From NCBI GenBank assembly GCA_028023455.1, contig JAQFVV010012966.1, positions 293,953 through 357,952 on the forward strand: DNA of 64,000 nucleotides, given 5' to 3'. Both the position numbers and the translations under genes were made by a program. The notes beneath the pieces are model-generated. The model ran no database searches and had not been told where the DNA came from. It saw only the letters and a program-made list of their open reading frames with translations. Each line of letters starts with the position of its first letter. The first letter of the stretch is position 1. Positions 54,435 through 64,000 of the stretch are shown here, piece after piece. Source of the stretch: Epiperipatus broadwayi. Lineage: Eukaryota; Onychophora; Udeonychophora; Euonychophora; Peripatidae.

Positions 54435-56640
54435 TACAGCCAACTATAAACTTAATTAGTAAGACTAAGGTAAAATAAAATATAATTCATGAGCTTTAAA
54501 GAATATCCTCTTAGCACCAACCAATATGATGAGGATGATGGTAACTGATGGGAATATCATGATCATCACTGGATGCCCAAAAATACTAATATACACCCCC
54601 TTTTATATATCAGACTGTTATACATGAATCTAGGTCAGAGAACATAAGACCTATAACTTATTGTGACCAAAAGAATTAAGTTCACTGGAATAATTTTAAT
54701 AGTGAAATACAAGTTTATTAATAACAATAACAAAAATTAATTGAAAGTAAGGTCTTTATAATATGGCTACACACATAAATTAGGCCTTCTGATTTTGATG
54801 AATATACAAAATTTAAGTTATTACATTATGGTTTAGATATATATTCATATATGTTTATTTAAAACACAATCAGCACACAGACATGTGGCTGAACATAAAT
54901 GATTAAAATTTTAAGTTGTATAAAAATACTATAAATGATTAAAATTTGCCTATACATGTCTATATGACACTCATTGACATATATGCTCACAGATGTGCAG
55001 TATATTTGATGAATATATTTCAATCATCATACAAATACAACAAATAATCAAAATTTACATATGTGTTGATCAACATAAAAACAAAATTCAGTTTATTAAA
55101 CCATGATCTATACACATGTTCCAACATATCAATGGAAACATTTGGGCAGTACAGTAATTGATTTAACATATAAATGAAATTCATCTATCATACATAAATT
55201 TATCAAAATAATAAACATATTAAAAATATATTTCATAATTAAGTCCATTTGAAAAATATACATAATTCAGACATACATGTGTATATCAACAAAATATATA
55301 TAATTTAAAATTAGTTATCAAATTCTATCTTTAATCATTATAGTTTCTTTTTCTTCTTTTTAAAAAGAAATAAAGTCAATTTTTTAACAGTTTATGATAA
55401 TTCTTTTCTTGATAGGTCACCCTCTAGATTAATTAGGTAAATGTTTTTAAACTTAGACTTTAAATGATTCTTTATTTTCTCAATAATTATTTTAAACAAT
55501 ATCATTCTATATTATCACTTTAAATTTTTCATTCAAGCAAAAGTATTACTTGCATTTTAAGTTATAGTTTTAAATATCATTTTAAGGAATATTAAAATAA
55601 CTCATTTTATATTTATACACTTATCTGTGCTTCTCTGCATACATAGATAAACGGCCAGATGTAAAACAACTTTATCAACTGATGGTATTGTCTTTGTGCA
55701 CTGGTTTATAATCCTCATCAAAATAGGTATAGTTCAGGTAAGTGGATCTGCAGTAATATCCCTTCTATCTAGAATTGTTTCAATAAAACAGCTGTCTTGG
55801 ATTGAACTTCGGGAAAGCTAGCTGTCTGTCTTCCCTTGGTTCCATTGAGATTTCAGACCAGAACACCCTCTTGTCCACATTTATGACTATAGAGACAGAG
55901 AAGTATATCTTCCTTCTATGTACATTTAAACTCTCATATAGTAAATCAGCAGCAACTGCCTCCTATCTTAACTTCAGCTATCTATGATCCATGGCAGTTA
56001 TCTGTAAAACACTGGACCAATTCTGCCAGGCAACTAGCCAGCTACATTTATTGCCAACTGCCAAAGAAAAACTAGCCAGACTGAATTAATCTTTCTATCC
56101 AGCCTTTTATTGCCTTGGTGAGGTGATAAAAACACTAAATTTAAAAACAGCATATTTTTTATTGATTAAAGACAATTCTAATCCTTTTCAAAGCAACTTT
56201 GATATTTTTATCAAAGTGTGATATAGAAATATTTCTACATAAATAGAAATTTACCAATTAAATAATTAAAAACATTTTTCTCATCTTTCAAATCCCTTTG
56301 AAGGTTGACAGTTTTATCAAAGTATAACCTATCATGTTTTCAAAATATATAGTAGAATGTATTCAAGCATTAATTAAAATATTTCAAAAATAGGCAATAG
56401 AAATTTTTACAATTACCAGAAACATGCATGCTTTTAATTTCAAAATCAAAATTCAATAAAAAATATTTATTAGACCTTTTTAAATGTTTAATTTATAATA
56501 AAATTTTATTTTAAATCCAAAATTATTTAATATATTACTATGATTATTTTATTCCAGGAAGGTGTAGAAAACTATCTAGAAAATTTATGTGTGTTTATTT
56601 CTACTTTTCCTTTCAATTTTATATATATTTGTGCACACAC
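54435..56640 (-). repeat. Long dispersed repeat R, right copy, part 2
   Basis: Reverse complement of about 14490-16375 in uninterrupted order: TTTAAAGAATATCCTCTTAG, CTAATATACACCCCC, AATTAGGCCTTCTGATTTTG, CTTGTCCACATTTATGACTA, GCAACTGCCTCCTATCTTAA, TTGCCAACTGCC, and TTTCTACTTTTCCTTTCAAT at the far end. Divergence is substantial with many indels. No ORF survives in both copies. Confidence 0.65.
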
Positions 56641-56649
56641 ACTATGTTT

Positions 56650-57475
56650 TTGTGTACTATATAACAGAAGTGTTATAGTATAATACTTTTACATTTGTAA
56701 TAAATTATTGAATAATATAAATTTTTTTCCCTGCTTTGCTCAGATACAAAAGCATGTTTTGTACTTAATTAATATACTACATATAGATTACTGTTTATGC
56801 TGAATCTTAATTCAAACACCATCTCAAAATCAAAAATTTTTGAAAATGTACAACATCACTTAAATACAAATCTATAATTATATTAGTAAAGTGAAAATGT
56901 TCTAAGAAACACTTAATGTATTGGGGTAATTTAAATGCAATTTTGTAACTTATTAGCAAATATTCATTAAACTAAAAACATTAATGATGAAGATAATAAA
57001 TAAATTTACATTCATTAATTGAATTTATTTAATTATGAGGAAATTTTATAATTGCTAAATGGTAAAAAGTGCTAATCAGTTAATCAGTGTTATCTTATAA
57101 TAAAAGTTATGTCATTTTTTGTATATCATAAAAACAAGGTTAAAAAAGAAATACATAATTTATTAGTAAATTACCTGTATTGCTCTACAAAATTAAGCAA
57201 GGCTATAACCTTAAGACTATTCACCTAGATGCAACAGTAGGGACCTCTACAAATCTTAACACAAGATTAATGACTTTAAAAGACAAGAGCGGTCACTCTT
57301 ATCTTCAACCTACTTTTTAATTATATAGGTGAATCTAAAGCATTTTGATTTGAGAGCTTGAAGCTTTTAACTACTTCCTTGATTAAGTCCATAATTTCTA
57401 TACATGCTAACGTAAATGAAATCTTTTGATTTACAGTGAGTCAGTGTGAAACTCTCATAATTAGAAGTCTTTAAG
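56650..57475. other. AT-rich intergenic DNA
   Basis: No gene. 57190-57260 (GGCTATAACCTTAAGACTAT) shares the ACCTTAAGACTAT string with the reverse complement of the inverted repeat that follows. Confidence 0.3.
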
Positions 57476-57482
57476 ACAATTT

Positions 57483-57597
57483 AAAGTTTTAATTAATAAT
57501 TTGTTAAGGTGCATAGTCTTAAGGTTATATATAACCTTAATATATATTTCTTAGGTAATGAGTATGTGCTTAACAAATTATTAATTACAACTTTACA
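57483..57597. repeat. Short inverted repeat
   Basis: AAAGTTTTAATTAATAATTT and GTTAAGGTGCATA at left pair with TATGTGCTTAAC and AAATTATTAATTACAACTTT at right. The centre holds a smaller palindrome (AAGGTTATATATAACCTT). MITE-like, no ORF. Confidence 0.6.
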
Positions 57598-57599
57598 CA

Positions 57600-58685
57600 A
57601 TTAAGAAATTAATATATATTTATATAAATCCTTTATTTACTAGCATTTACTTGCAATTTTGTCTTATTTTAAGTGATAAAAATTTTATAATAAAAATTAA
57701 AAATTGTAATACAACTTTATAACATTTTTTTTTTCCAAACAGAAACAATAAGACATATTTCTGCATCAAAGGAGTTATGTAACACTGTTCTGCCATTGAA
57801 CTGTAGCCACTTTTAAACACCTTTATTTAACTGATAAATTCTCTTTGTTCGGATCAAATCTTTTAATTGATTTCTACTAAAACATTACATCACATGATCA
57901 GCAATTCTTATGCTTATGCAATCTGTTAAATCAGTAGCAACTCTTTCCATAAAGTCCTTTTAACAGATGCGGTAAACTTAAGAAATCGTGATTATGTTTA
58001 GTAGATGTTGGTGATTATGGTTAATATTTAAAATCTCTTATAATCTGTGACCATATCTGCCTTTCTATTTTGATTATTTTATTTTATCTATTGATATTAT
58101 ATGTTATGATATGTTAATGTTTTAAAACAGCAAGTGATTAATTTAACAACTTTTGGGAGAGACAATTTAGGTGCTTTCCAGTGTAAGATTATCGTTGCTT
58201 TTTAGCTGGTAGGAATCACTGTCTCAAAATCATATTCTATGAGATGACAAAGATCACTATCTCCTCATTGCTATCTATATTTATTCATTCTAATATTTAT
58301 AGTATGTTTATTAAGATTTACCTAATCAAATCATGATTATATCTATTAGTTAGATAATGACCAGGGATGATACTAAAAGCATATTGGCAATTGTTGTAAG
58401 GCTAGAAATATGGTTTCTCCTCCATAATTTGATTATAAATAATTATATACAGATTCAATATCTAGATTAATATTTAGTTAATTATTAATATACAGGCAAG
58501 ATTATGATTACATTTTAGACAGCTTTACTTTTAAAAGAGTTTTAATTTAACAAGAATTTATAGTTTAAATGAATGTTCATAGTAGTTAGCTTAATAAATA
58601 AATTATAAGTTTTAAAAATAAATTTATAGAGCTCTGCAGTAAAGAAGTATTACCAATTTTCTTCTTGTAGCTGAATCATCCAGCA
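57600..58685. other. AT-rich intergenic DNA
   Basis: Nothing recognised. Confidence 0.3.
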
Positions 58686-58689
58686 TTTG

Positions 58690-59020
58690 GGAGTAGGCAT
58701 GTTAGGGATAAAGAAAAAGAGATTGAAAATGCAATATATGGGTAAAAAAACAAACAGGTGACAAACAGGTGTTATGGGCATTGTTGAAAGAATTAAAAAG
58801 CTGAAGTGGAGTTGGGCTGGATGTATTGCTGGAAGAGATGATAGTAGATAGACAATTGAAATCAAACTGGATTCCAAGAGATTGTAAAAGATCCAGAAAG
58901 AGACCACATGTGAGATAGATGAATAAAATAAGGAAGTGTTCAGGAATGATGTGAAGATGGATTGAACTTGGAGATACCATCCTGCAGTGGATTGATAACA
59001 ATTGATGATGATGATATATA
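58690..59020 (+). mobile_element. RTE-type LINE 3' end
   Basis: Plus-strand pieces of the same C-terminus as 32838-33137: WIPRDCKRSRKRPHVR, then RWIELGDTILQWIDN and a stop, followed by GATGATGATGATA. Frames are broken between pieces, and an internal ACAAACAGGTG duplication is present near 58748. 5'-truncated. Minus-strand open frames across it are shadows. Confidence 0.75.
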
Positions 59021-59662
59021 TATATTATTTTAATATATTTTTTAAAATTAACTTTCAGCCTACATGATGTTTTGATTTTAGTTGTTATACAGACATGCAA
59101 TCAACTACATACACATACAGTTTAGGAATAAATTAAACTTCATAAAAAGTGTGTTATGTAGTCGGTGCTAACTTACCATGTTATGTTATCTCAGACGATT
59201 CTTGGACATTTTAAACAGTCACTATTTTTTTTAAATTAAATTTTATACTTTGGAAAAAAATTTCCGAAATATAGAATTGTAAATAAATATATATTTATAT
59301 AGGTTATGGTCAAAATTAATTTCTTTATTAAAGAGTGTGTTCAAATATAATCTTTGACTATATTTTTCTTATTTTTTAAGACTGATATAAGTATCTGATT
59401 AAACATGTTGTCATTATTTTTTTTCTGACGTGTTTTGTTTTGTAAATAAACTTTTAGCATAGAATTGAAACGTTTTGTCTTTATATGTTGTACATATGTG
59501 AAAATTAATATATATTACAGATATTCATAAGACTCATTAAAAAAGTAAAAATTATACAATAAACTTTTGCAATGTTAATAATTTTAATATGGATGATTTT
59601 AGTATATTTTATATCATCCAAATTGAAGGTATTCATGTTATATAAAAATGAACATGTTTTTG

Positions 59663-59880
59663 TTCATCATCATCATCAACCATTATCAATCCACTGCAGG
59701 ATGAAGTTTTTCCAAGTTCAATCCATCTTCTCCAATCTTTAGCTTCTCTTCTCCACATCATCCCTGCACACTTTCTTATTTCATCTATCCATCTCACACG
59801 TGGTCTCTTTCTGGGTCTTTTACAACTTCTTGGAATCCAATTTAAGATTTCAATTGTCCATCTATTATCATCTCCTGTTT
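59663..59880 (-). mobile_element. RTE-type LINE 3' end, minus strand
   Basis: Starts with CATCATCATCATCAACC (the reverse of the GAT tail), then ATCCACTGCAGGATGAAG, CCAAGTTCAATCCATCTTCT, CATCTCACACGTGGTCTC and TTTACAACTTCTTGGAATCC. On the minus strand this reads as the RTE C-terminal KRPR-x-RPRVRW-type region. Lies head-to-tail with the plus copy 650 bp away, in opposite orientation. Confidence 0.75.
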
Positions 59881-59899
59881 TTGTTACATAAGAATAAAT

Positions 59900-60825
59900 A
59901 CATTTCGAATTTTTTTTTTTTTTAGCTATTCTATTTTTTCAATGATTATTGTAAACTTTTTTGACACATGCTGGCTGAACTAAAATTTTTCAGAAAATAG
60001 GAGTGTTCGAATTTATGCACTATGGATTGGTTGTAGTCTATCTATAATAAATATCATTGTTTATAAGTATGTAGTATGCAGATTAGATAGGTATCATTTA
60101 CGTAATCCAAGTGTCATTTTTATTTCCAATAGTGCTCTTGCATTCTTTGAGATTAAGAAATCAATTTTTCATCATTCTATAATTTTTCTCCACAAGTATC
60201 GCCTATTCATTACTAAATATTTTTTTCCCCACAGTGATCTATCTATTTTATTTATCTCATTCTTCTTTTATATATATATAATATAGCTCTCAGAATGTTT
60301 ACAGTTTATAATGAGACCTTTCAGACTAAAAATCCTACATCCCTCGCCGCTTATCTTCTTGCTTTATTAGTTAGTTCTTTTAATTCTTCTTAATAATTAA
60401 TTCATGAGTTATTTACTAACATGCATTTAGATGGCTTTATTATAGTAGCCTATATCAGCATGTTTAGTTTTAAAAAATGTTAATTAAACTATTTAAAATT
60501 AGTCCTTTTTTTTTTTTTGTACTTTAAATTTTGACTTTATTTTGTCCTTGGAATTGATGAACGATCATTCTTGTAATTTGCTCATTATGTCTAGAAGTTT
60601 TAGCTTGATTAATCCAAAAACAACTCAAATTTCTAATTTAAAATAAAGAAAAGATGATAGGAAAGACAATTAGTAATGACAGAAGAATAATTACAAGAGA
60701 AACAGAGATAAGCAGAGAATGAGGCTAGTTAAAAGTTTAAACAATGAAAACAGATTTTTTAAATATATATATATATAAATAAGTTACTGTTTATTTAGTT
60801 CAAAGAAGTTACAATTTATCTTCTT
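59900..60825. other. AT-rich intergenic DNA
   Basis: No gene found. Confidence 0.3.
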
Positions 60826-60840
60826 TACGGTTTCCTTTTA

Positions 60841-60932
60841 TATATATGTCAAAGCGCTGACCGGGAAGCGAACCCGGGCCGGTTGCTTGGAAGGCAGCTT
60901 CGCTAACCGCTTGGCCACCAACGCTTGACTAA
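60841..60932 (-). mobile_element. tRNA-Gly(UCC)-like SINE, family A copy 3
   Basis: Minus-strand 60924-60854 folds as a tRNA: acceptor GCGTTGG pairs with TCAGCGC (two wobbles), anticodon arm with loop CTTCCAA (UCC), T arm CCGGG-TTCGCTT-CCCGG. The D arm and one anticodon-stem pair are imperfect. Flanks AGTCAA and TTTGACA extend the acceptor stem, as in copies 1 and 2. A 12-bp target-site duplication with one mismatch (GGTTTCCTTTTA at 60829, GGTTTTCTTTTA at 60933) argues for a retroposed SINE. A functional tRNA gene is possible but less likely. Confidence 0.75.
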
Positions 60933-60949
60933 GGTTTTCTTTTAATGCC

Positions 60950-62320
60950 ACATAATAAACTTTTATAAAACTTTCATTCTATCACATATTTTTGAAACAT
61001 CTGAAAAGGGTAAGTGAAGCCTTCAGCCATATATTTCAAGAATGTTTGTGGGATGGGAGAAATATCTGGAATAAAGAAGTGGAGTTGGGTTAATGATAAC
61101 TCATGTTTACATTTAATTAAAAACAACAACAGTCGTATTAATCTTTAATTGGGTTTAAAGTATATAACTATCTTCGGAAAAATATGATAATCTTTAATTT
61201 AATAAATGATTAACAATAGTCATTAAGATATTTATCTGAAGTGGGTGACGTCAGAATAATCAAATCGTAATAATTTGATATTGATAAATACTGAACAACT
61301 GATAAAAGCAGGTGTAAGCGATTGTGATTTGGAATAACAGAAAAATGCTAGTTTAACAAAAAATGCATCTGGGTTGGGGGGGGGGGGGCATGTAGTGGAA
61401 TGGATGGTTTTAGCGGGTTTATAATATAAGCTATTTAAATACTTTATGACTTAAATTAAAAATTGTTTTATCCTTTAAAATTAATCAGTACATGGGTAAT
61501 TGATTATATATCAGCTTTTCCAGAAGATGAATATCATATATTTCTATTTATATTTCCACTAAGTAAATAGACAATGAAATTATCAGGAAATGTTTCTTAT
61601 TTGTTGCCAACAGAAATATGGATTCAATTTAAAGTTAGAAAAATGGAATTTTTTTTTTTTTTAATAAATTGTTATATTTTGATTTGCAAGTGTCATACTT
61701 ATTCTATCCACAACTTTGACACCATCCACTACAAATAAATACAGTAATGATTATCATTGATCATTTATTAAACTAAAGATTGTCTCTACTCCAGATAAAT
61801 AATTGTAAGTTATATAAATTATAATAAGTTATATCTTTGCATCTAATTGATTTTAGATATTCATCAAAATTTATGATATAGTACTAAATACTGAGTAAAA
61901 TATAATGAAAGAGTTTGTCATTTAAAAGATCATGTGACATTTAAGTATCAGAAGTAACAACGACAAGGCTGTAAATCAAGGATTTTTAACTCTCATGTTG
62001 GTGAACTTACCACTCGACTAAACTGTAAATGGCATATTAAATACTGAGATTCTGGAACAGATTATGGTCCAAGAGGTAACAAACAGTGGAATATTATCAT
62101 CAACAATGATTAAGTATTATCACATAATAATGATACCTATATCATATAGTTATCTTCTCATAAATGGAATTTCTATCAACCATTTGATATCTCTCTTTCA
62201 TGATATTTTGATAACAGTTATGGCAGCTAAAACAATCTATATGACAAATAAGTAAATAATTTCAAACATTTGTTTTATTATTTTATGAATATTTAAATGC
62301 AGGTATAATTAATATAGCTG
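60950..62320. other. AT-rich intergenic DNA; poly-G tract
   Basis: A 13-base G run at 61376-61388 is out of character for the locus. TGACGTCA occurs near 61244. No gene; the 63-codon frame at 62064-62255 has no family signature. Confidence 0.35.
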
Positions 62321-62334
62321 GAGTTTCGATGTCA

Positions 62335-62565
62335 TATAGGGGATTTGAACACAGACTTTCAAATTCCCTTCAGTTATCCACTCTATCTCATACAACCGAG
62401 ACACATGACATGTGAAAAAGATAAATGATCTCCAATATATTTCATGCTGAACCAGCAATCATCAGTTGGTACACATCATCATCTCTCACATGTATATATA
62501 ATCAATGCTTGACTTATATTCGAACATGGCATTTTCAAACTTTAATGGACAGACTTCAATCTATT
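62335..62565 (-). repeat. Dispersed family F, single copy
   Basis: GGGGATTTGAACACAGACTT (minus: B-box-like GTGTTCAAATCCCC), TATCCACTCTATCTCATACA, CCGAGACACATGAC, CTGAACCAGCAATCATCAGT and ACTTTAATGGACAGAC follow the order of one arm of the foldback at 30230-30735. It is a non-folded, single-arm version. Confidence 0.6.
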
Positions 62566-62644
62566 CCACCAACTCCCAACTTTTCACTCATTTTTAAACA
62601 TAAATTAGTATAGTATTTGTCTGAAGGTTAGTAATGATGGTATA

Positions 62645-63212
62645 TTATAAGATGTAATATGTTGGACTATTTCCATCATTTATGAGTGAATATTGAATGT
62701 ATAGAAAATTTTAAACTTTATTTAAACTTTTCAAATACAAACAACTTGTTAGTAATAACACACAAATAGACAATACAGGTTAGTAATTACACAACGTTTT
62801 GAGTAGTATTATTCTCCACTCTTCTTCAGGTGTTGCTGGCCTATATGCACAGTGACAATATTCGCTTAGAAGTTGAACTCGCACCTTTAGATTCTTGTAT
62901 ATTGAATTTAAGGCAAACGCTAGCTCAGTTGGTAGAGCGTTTGCCTTAAATTCAATATACAAGAATCTAAAGGTGCGAGTTCAACTTCTAAGCGAATATT
63001 GTCACTGTGCATATAGGCCAGCAACACCTGAAGAAGAGTGGAGAATAATACTACTCAAAACGTTGTGTAATTACTAACCTGTATTGTCTATTTGTGTGTT
63101 ATTACTAACAAGTTGTTTGTATTTGAAAAGTTTAAATAAAGTTTAAAATTTTCTATACATTCAATATTCACTCATAAATGATGGAAATAGTCCAACATAT
63201 TACATCTTATAA
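62645..63212. mobile_element. Perfect palindromic element with tRNA-like centre
   Basis: Arms 62645-62921 and 62936-63212 (277 bp each) are exact reverse complements with no mismatch or indel that I can find. The loop is the 14 bases AGCTCAGTTGGTAG. Across the centre the plus strand reads TAGCTCAGTTGGTAGAGC, a tRNA A box with its D-stem, followed at about 62975 by GAGTTCAACTTC, a B-box-like string. Each arm carries CACCTGAAGAAGAGTGG and AATAAAG near its outer end. The two 60-codon frames with almost the same protein are products of the symmetry, not genes. Confidence 0.9.
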
Positions 63213-64000
63213 ATAGTATTACTTAATAATACCTAAATTATATTTTAACTGATATTTAGATATGCATTAATAATTACTATTGTAATCCCCTCCCTTGCCC
63301 CTTGTATACATAAATAGTTAGACTTATGTAATTCATTTATATGATATTTTGAAAAAGTGTGCCTTGGGCTAAGCACCAAAGAAGAATATGATCTTCCTCA
63401 TTTTTTGATGGCCACCTGTGTTGTCTGTAGGTCAACTATCTATTTATTATTAGACACCAATTTATCAACCACTATTAGATGGGTGTGACTGGAAAATATC
63501 CCAAGCTTATTTGTGATCTAAAAAAATCTTCACCTGGACAAAATTGAATACCAGACTGTGGCACAATAGATGTAAATTAAAAAAAAATGTCACTAACAAG
63601 CTGCAAGTTTATACCTTTCCTGGATTAAATAAGCCTTTTTAAGGTGATGTCACATGATCAGACAACATAGCTACTCGTTAACAGTAGATAAATTAATGTG
63701 TAGTTGACAGGAAAACAAGAATGGAGATCTATTAAATGAGTTAATTACTTGACAGTTAGAAAGTCTGCAGAGCAATACTTTATTCTTACTATATTAGTTA
63801 AACATTGCTATGTGCGTGTTCTATATATGTGTGTTGGAGCAATGGATTTTCTAGCTAAATATTGCAATTTAAAAGCTCTGAATAATACTGTACTGAAGTG
63901 CTCAAAGATAAAAATAAGTTTTTATGGCTAGAAACAAATACACAGTTGATTACAACTTTTTGAAAAGACTTCATTACTAAAACAAATTTACCTGACAGTT
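63213..64000. other. Intergenic DNA
   Basis: No gene or clear repeat recognised. Confidence 0.3.

Noticed and set aside
58650-59100. 85-aa and 132-aa minus frames
   Set aside because: Antisense to the RTE tail on the plus strand.
62780-63077. Two 60-aa frames on opposite strands with nearly the same protein
   Set aside because: They are mirror images of each other created by the perfect palindrome; no independent coding evidence.

Overview
The window is AT-rich, intron-scale eukaryotic DNA with no recognisable host exon. Simple-sequence arrays, tRNA-derived SINEs, MITE-like foldbacks, several non-LTR lineages, a Ty3/Gypsy element and a Penelope-like element (PLE) make up everything I can identify. 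This fits an invertebrate animal genome; I cannot name the phylum from sequence alone. No operon-like organisation, bacterial signal or CRISPR array is present.

Layout. 1-14.5 kb: AT-rich intergenic DNA with small foldbacks, a decayed ~62-bp tandem array (2.5-2.8 kb), two hairpins that share a loop but have different stems (5.37-5.46 kb), and a GGTA/GACA/GATA array (8.1-8.8 kb). 14.5-16.8 kb: one copy of a long dispersed repeat whose inverted, interrupted partner lies at 52.1-56.6 kb. 17-32 kb: MITE-like hairpins, a tRNA-Gly-like SINE, and a 'CTGATGAT/TTCAAATCCCC' repeat family that forms foldbacks. 32.8-38.4 kb: a decayed Ty3/Gypsy element on the minus strand with both LTRs; a RTE-type LINE 3' end is nested in one LTR and a SINE in the other. 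38.6-47.5 kb: a mosaic in which every segment (a LINE, two near-identical LINE C-termini, a LINE with a 613-codon open RT frame, and a PLE with GIY-YIG) is bounded by long (TTA)n/(CTA)n arrays. 48.5-49.1 kb: a second GATA array. 49-64 kb: a LINE endonuclease remnant, SINEs, RTE tails, a well-preserved tRNA-Gly(UCC)-like SINE, and a perfect 277-bp-arm palindrome at 62.6-63.2 kb.

The coding material is almost all retrotransposon. Most of it is broken by stops and frameshifts; the exception is the 613-aa reverse transcriptase frame (42525-44366, minus). The most unusual structures are the perfect palindrome built on a tRNA-like centre, the two hairpins with a constant loop and different stems, and the block of retroelements bounded by (TTA)n arrays.
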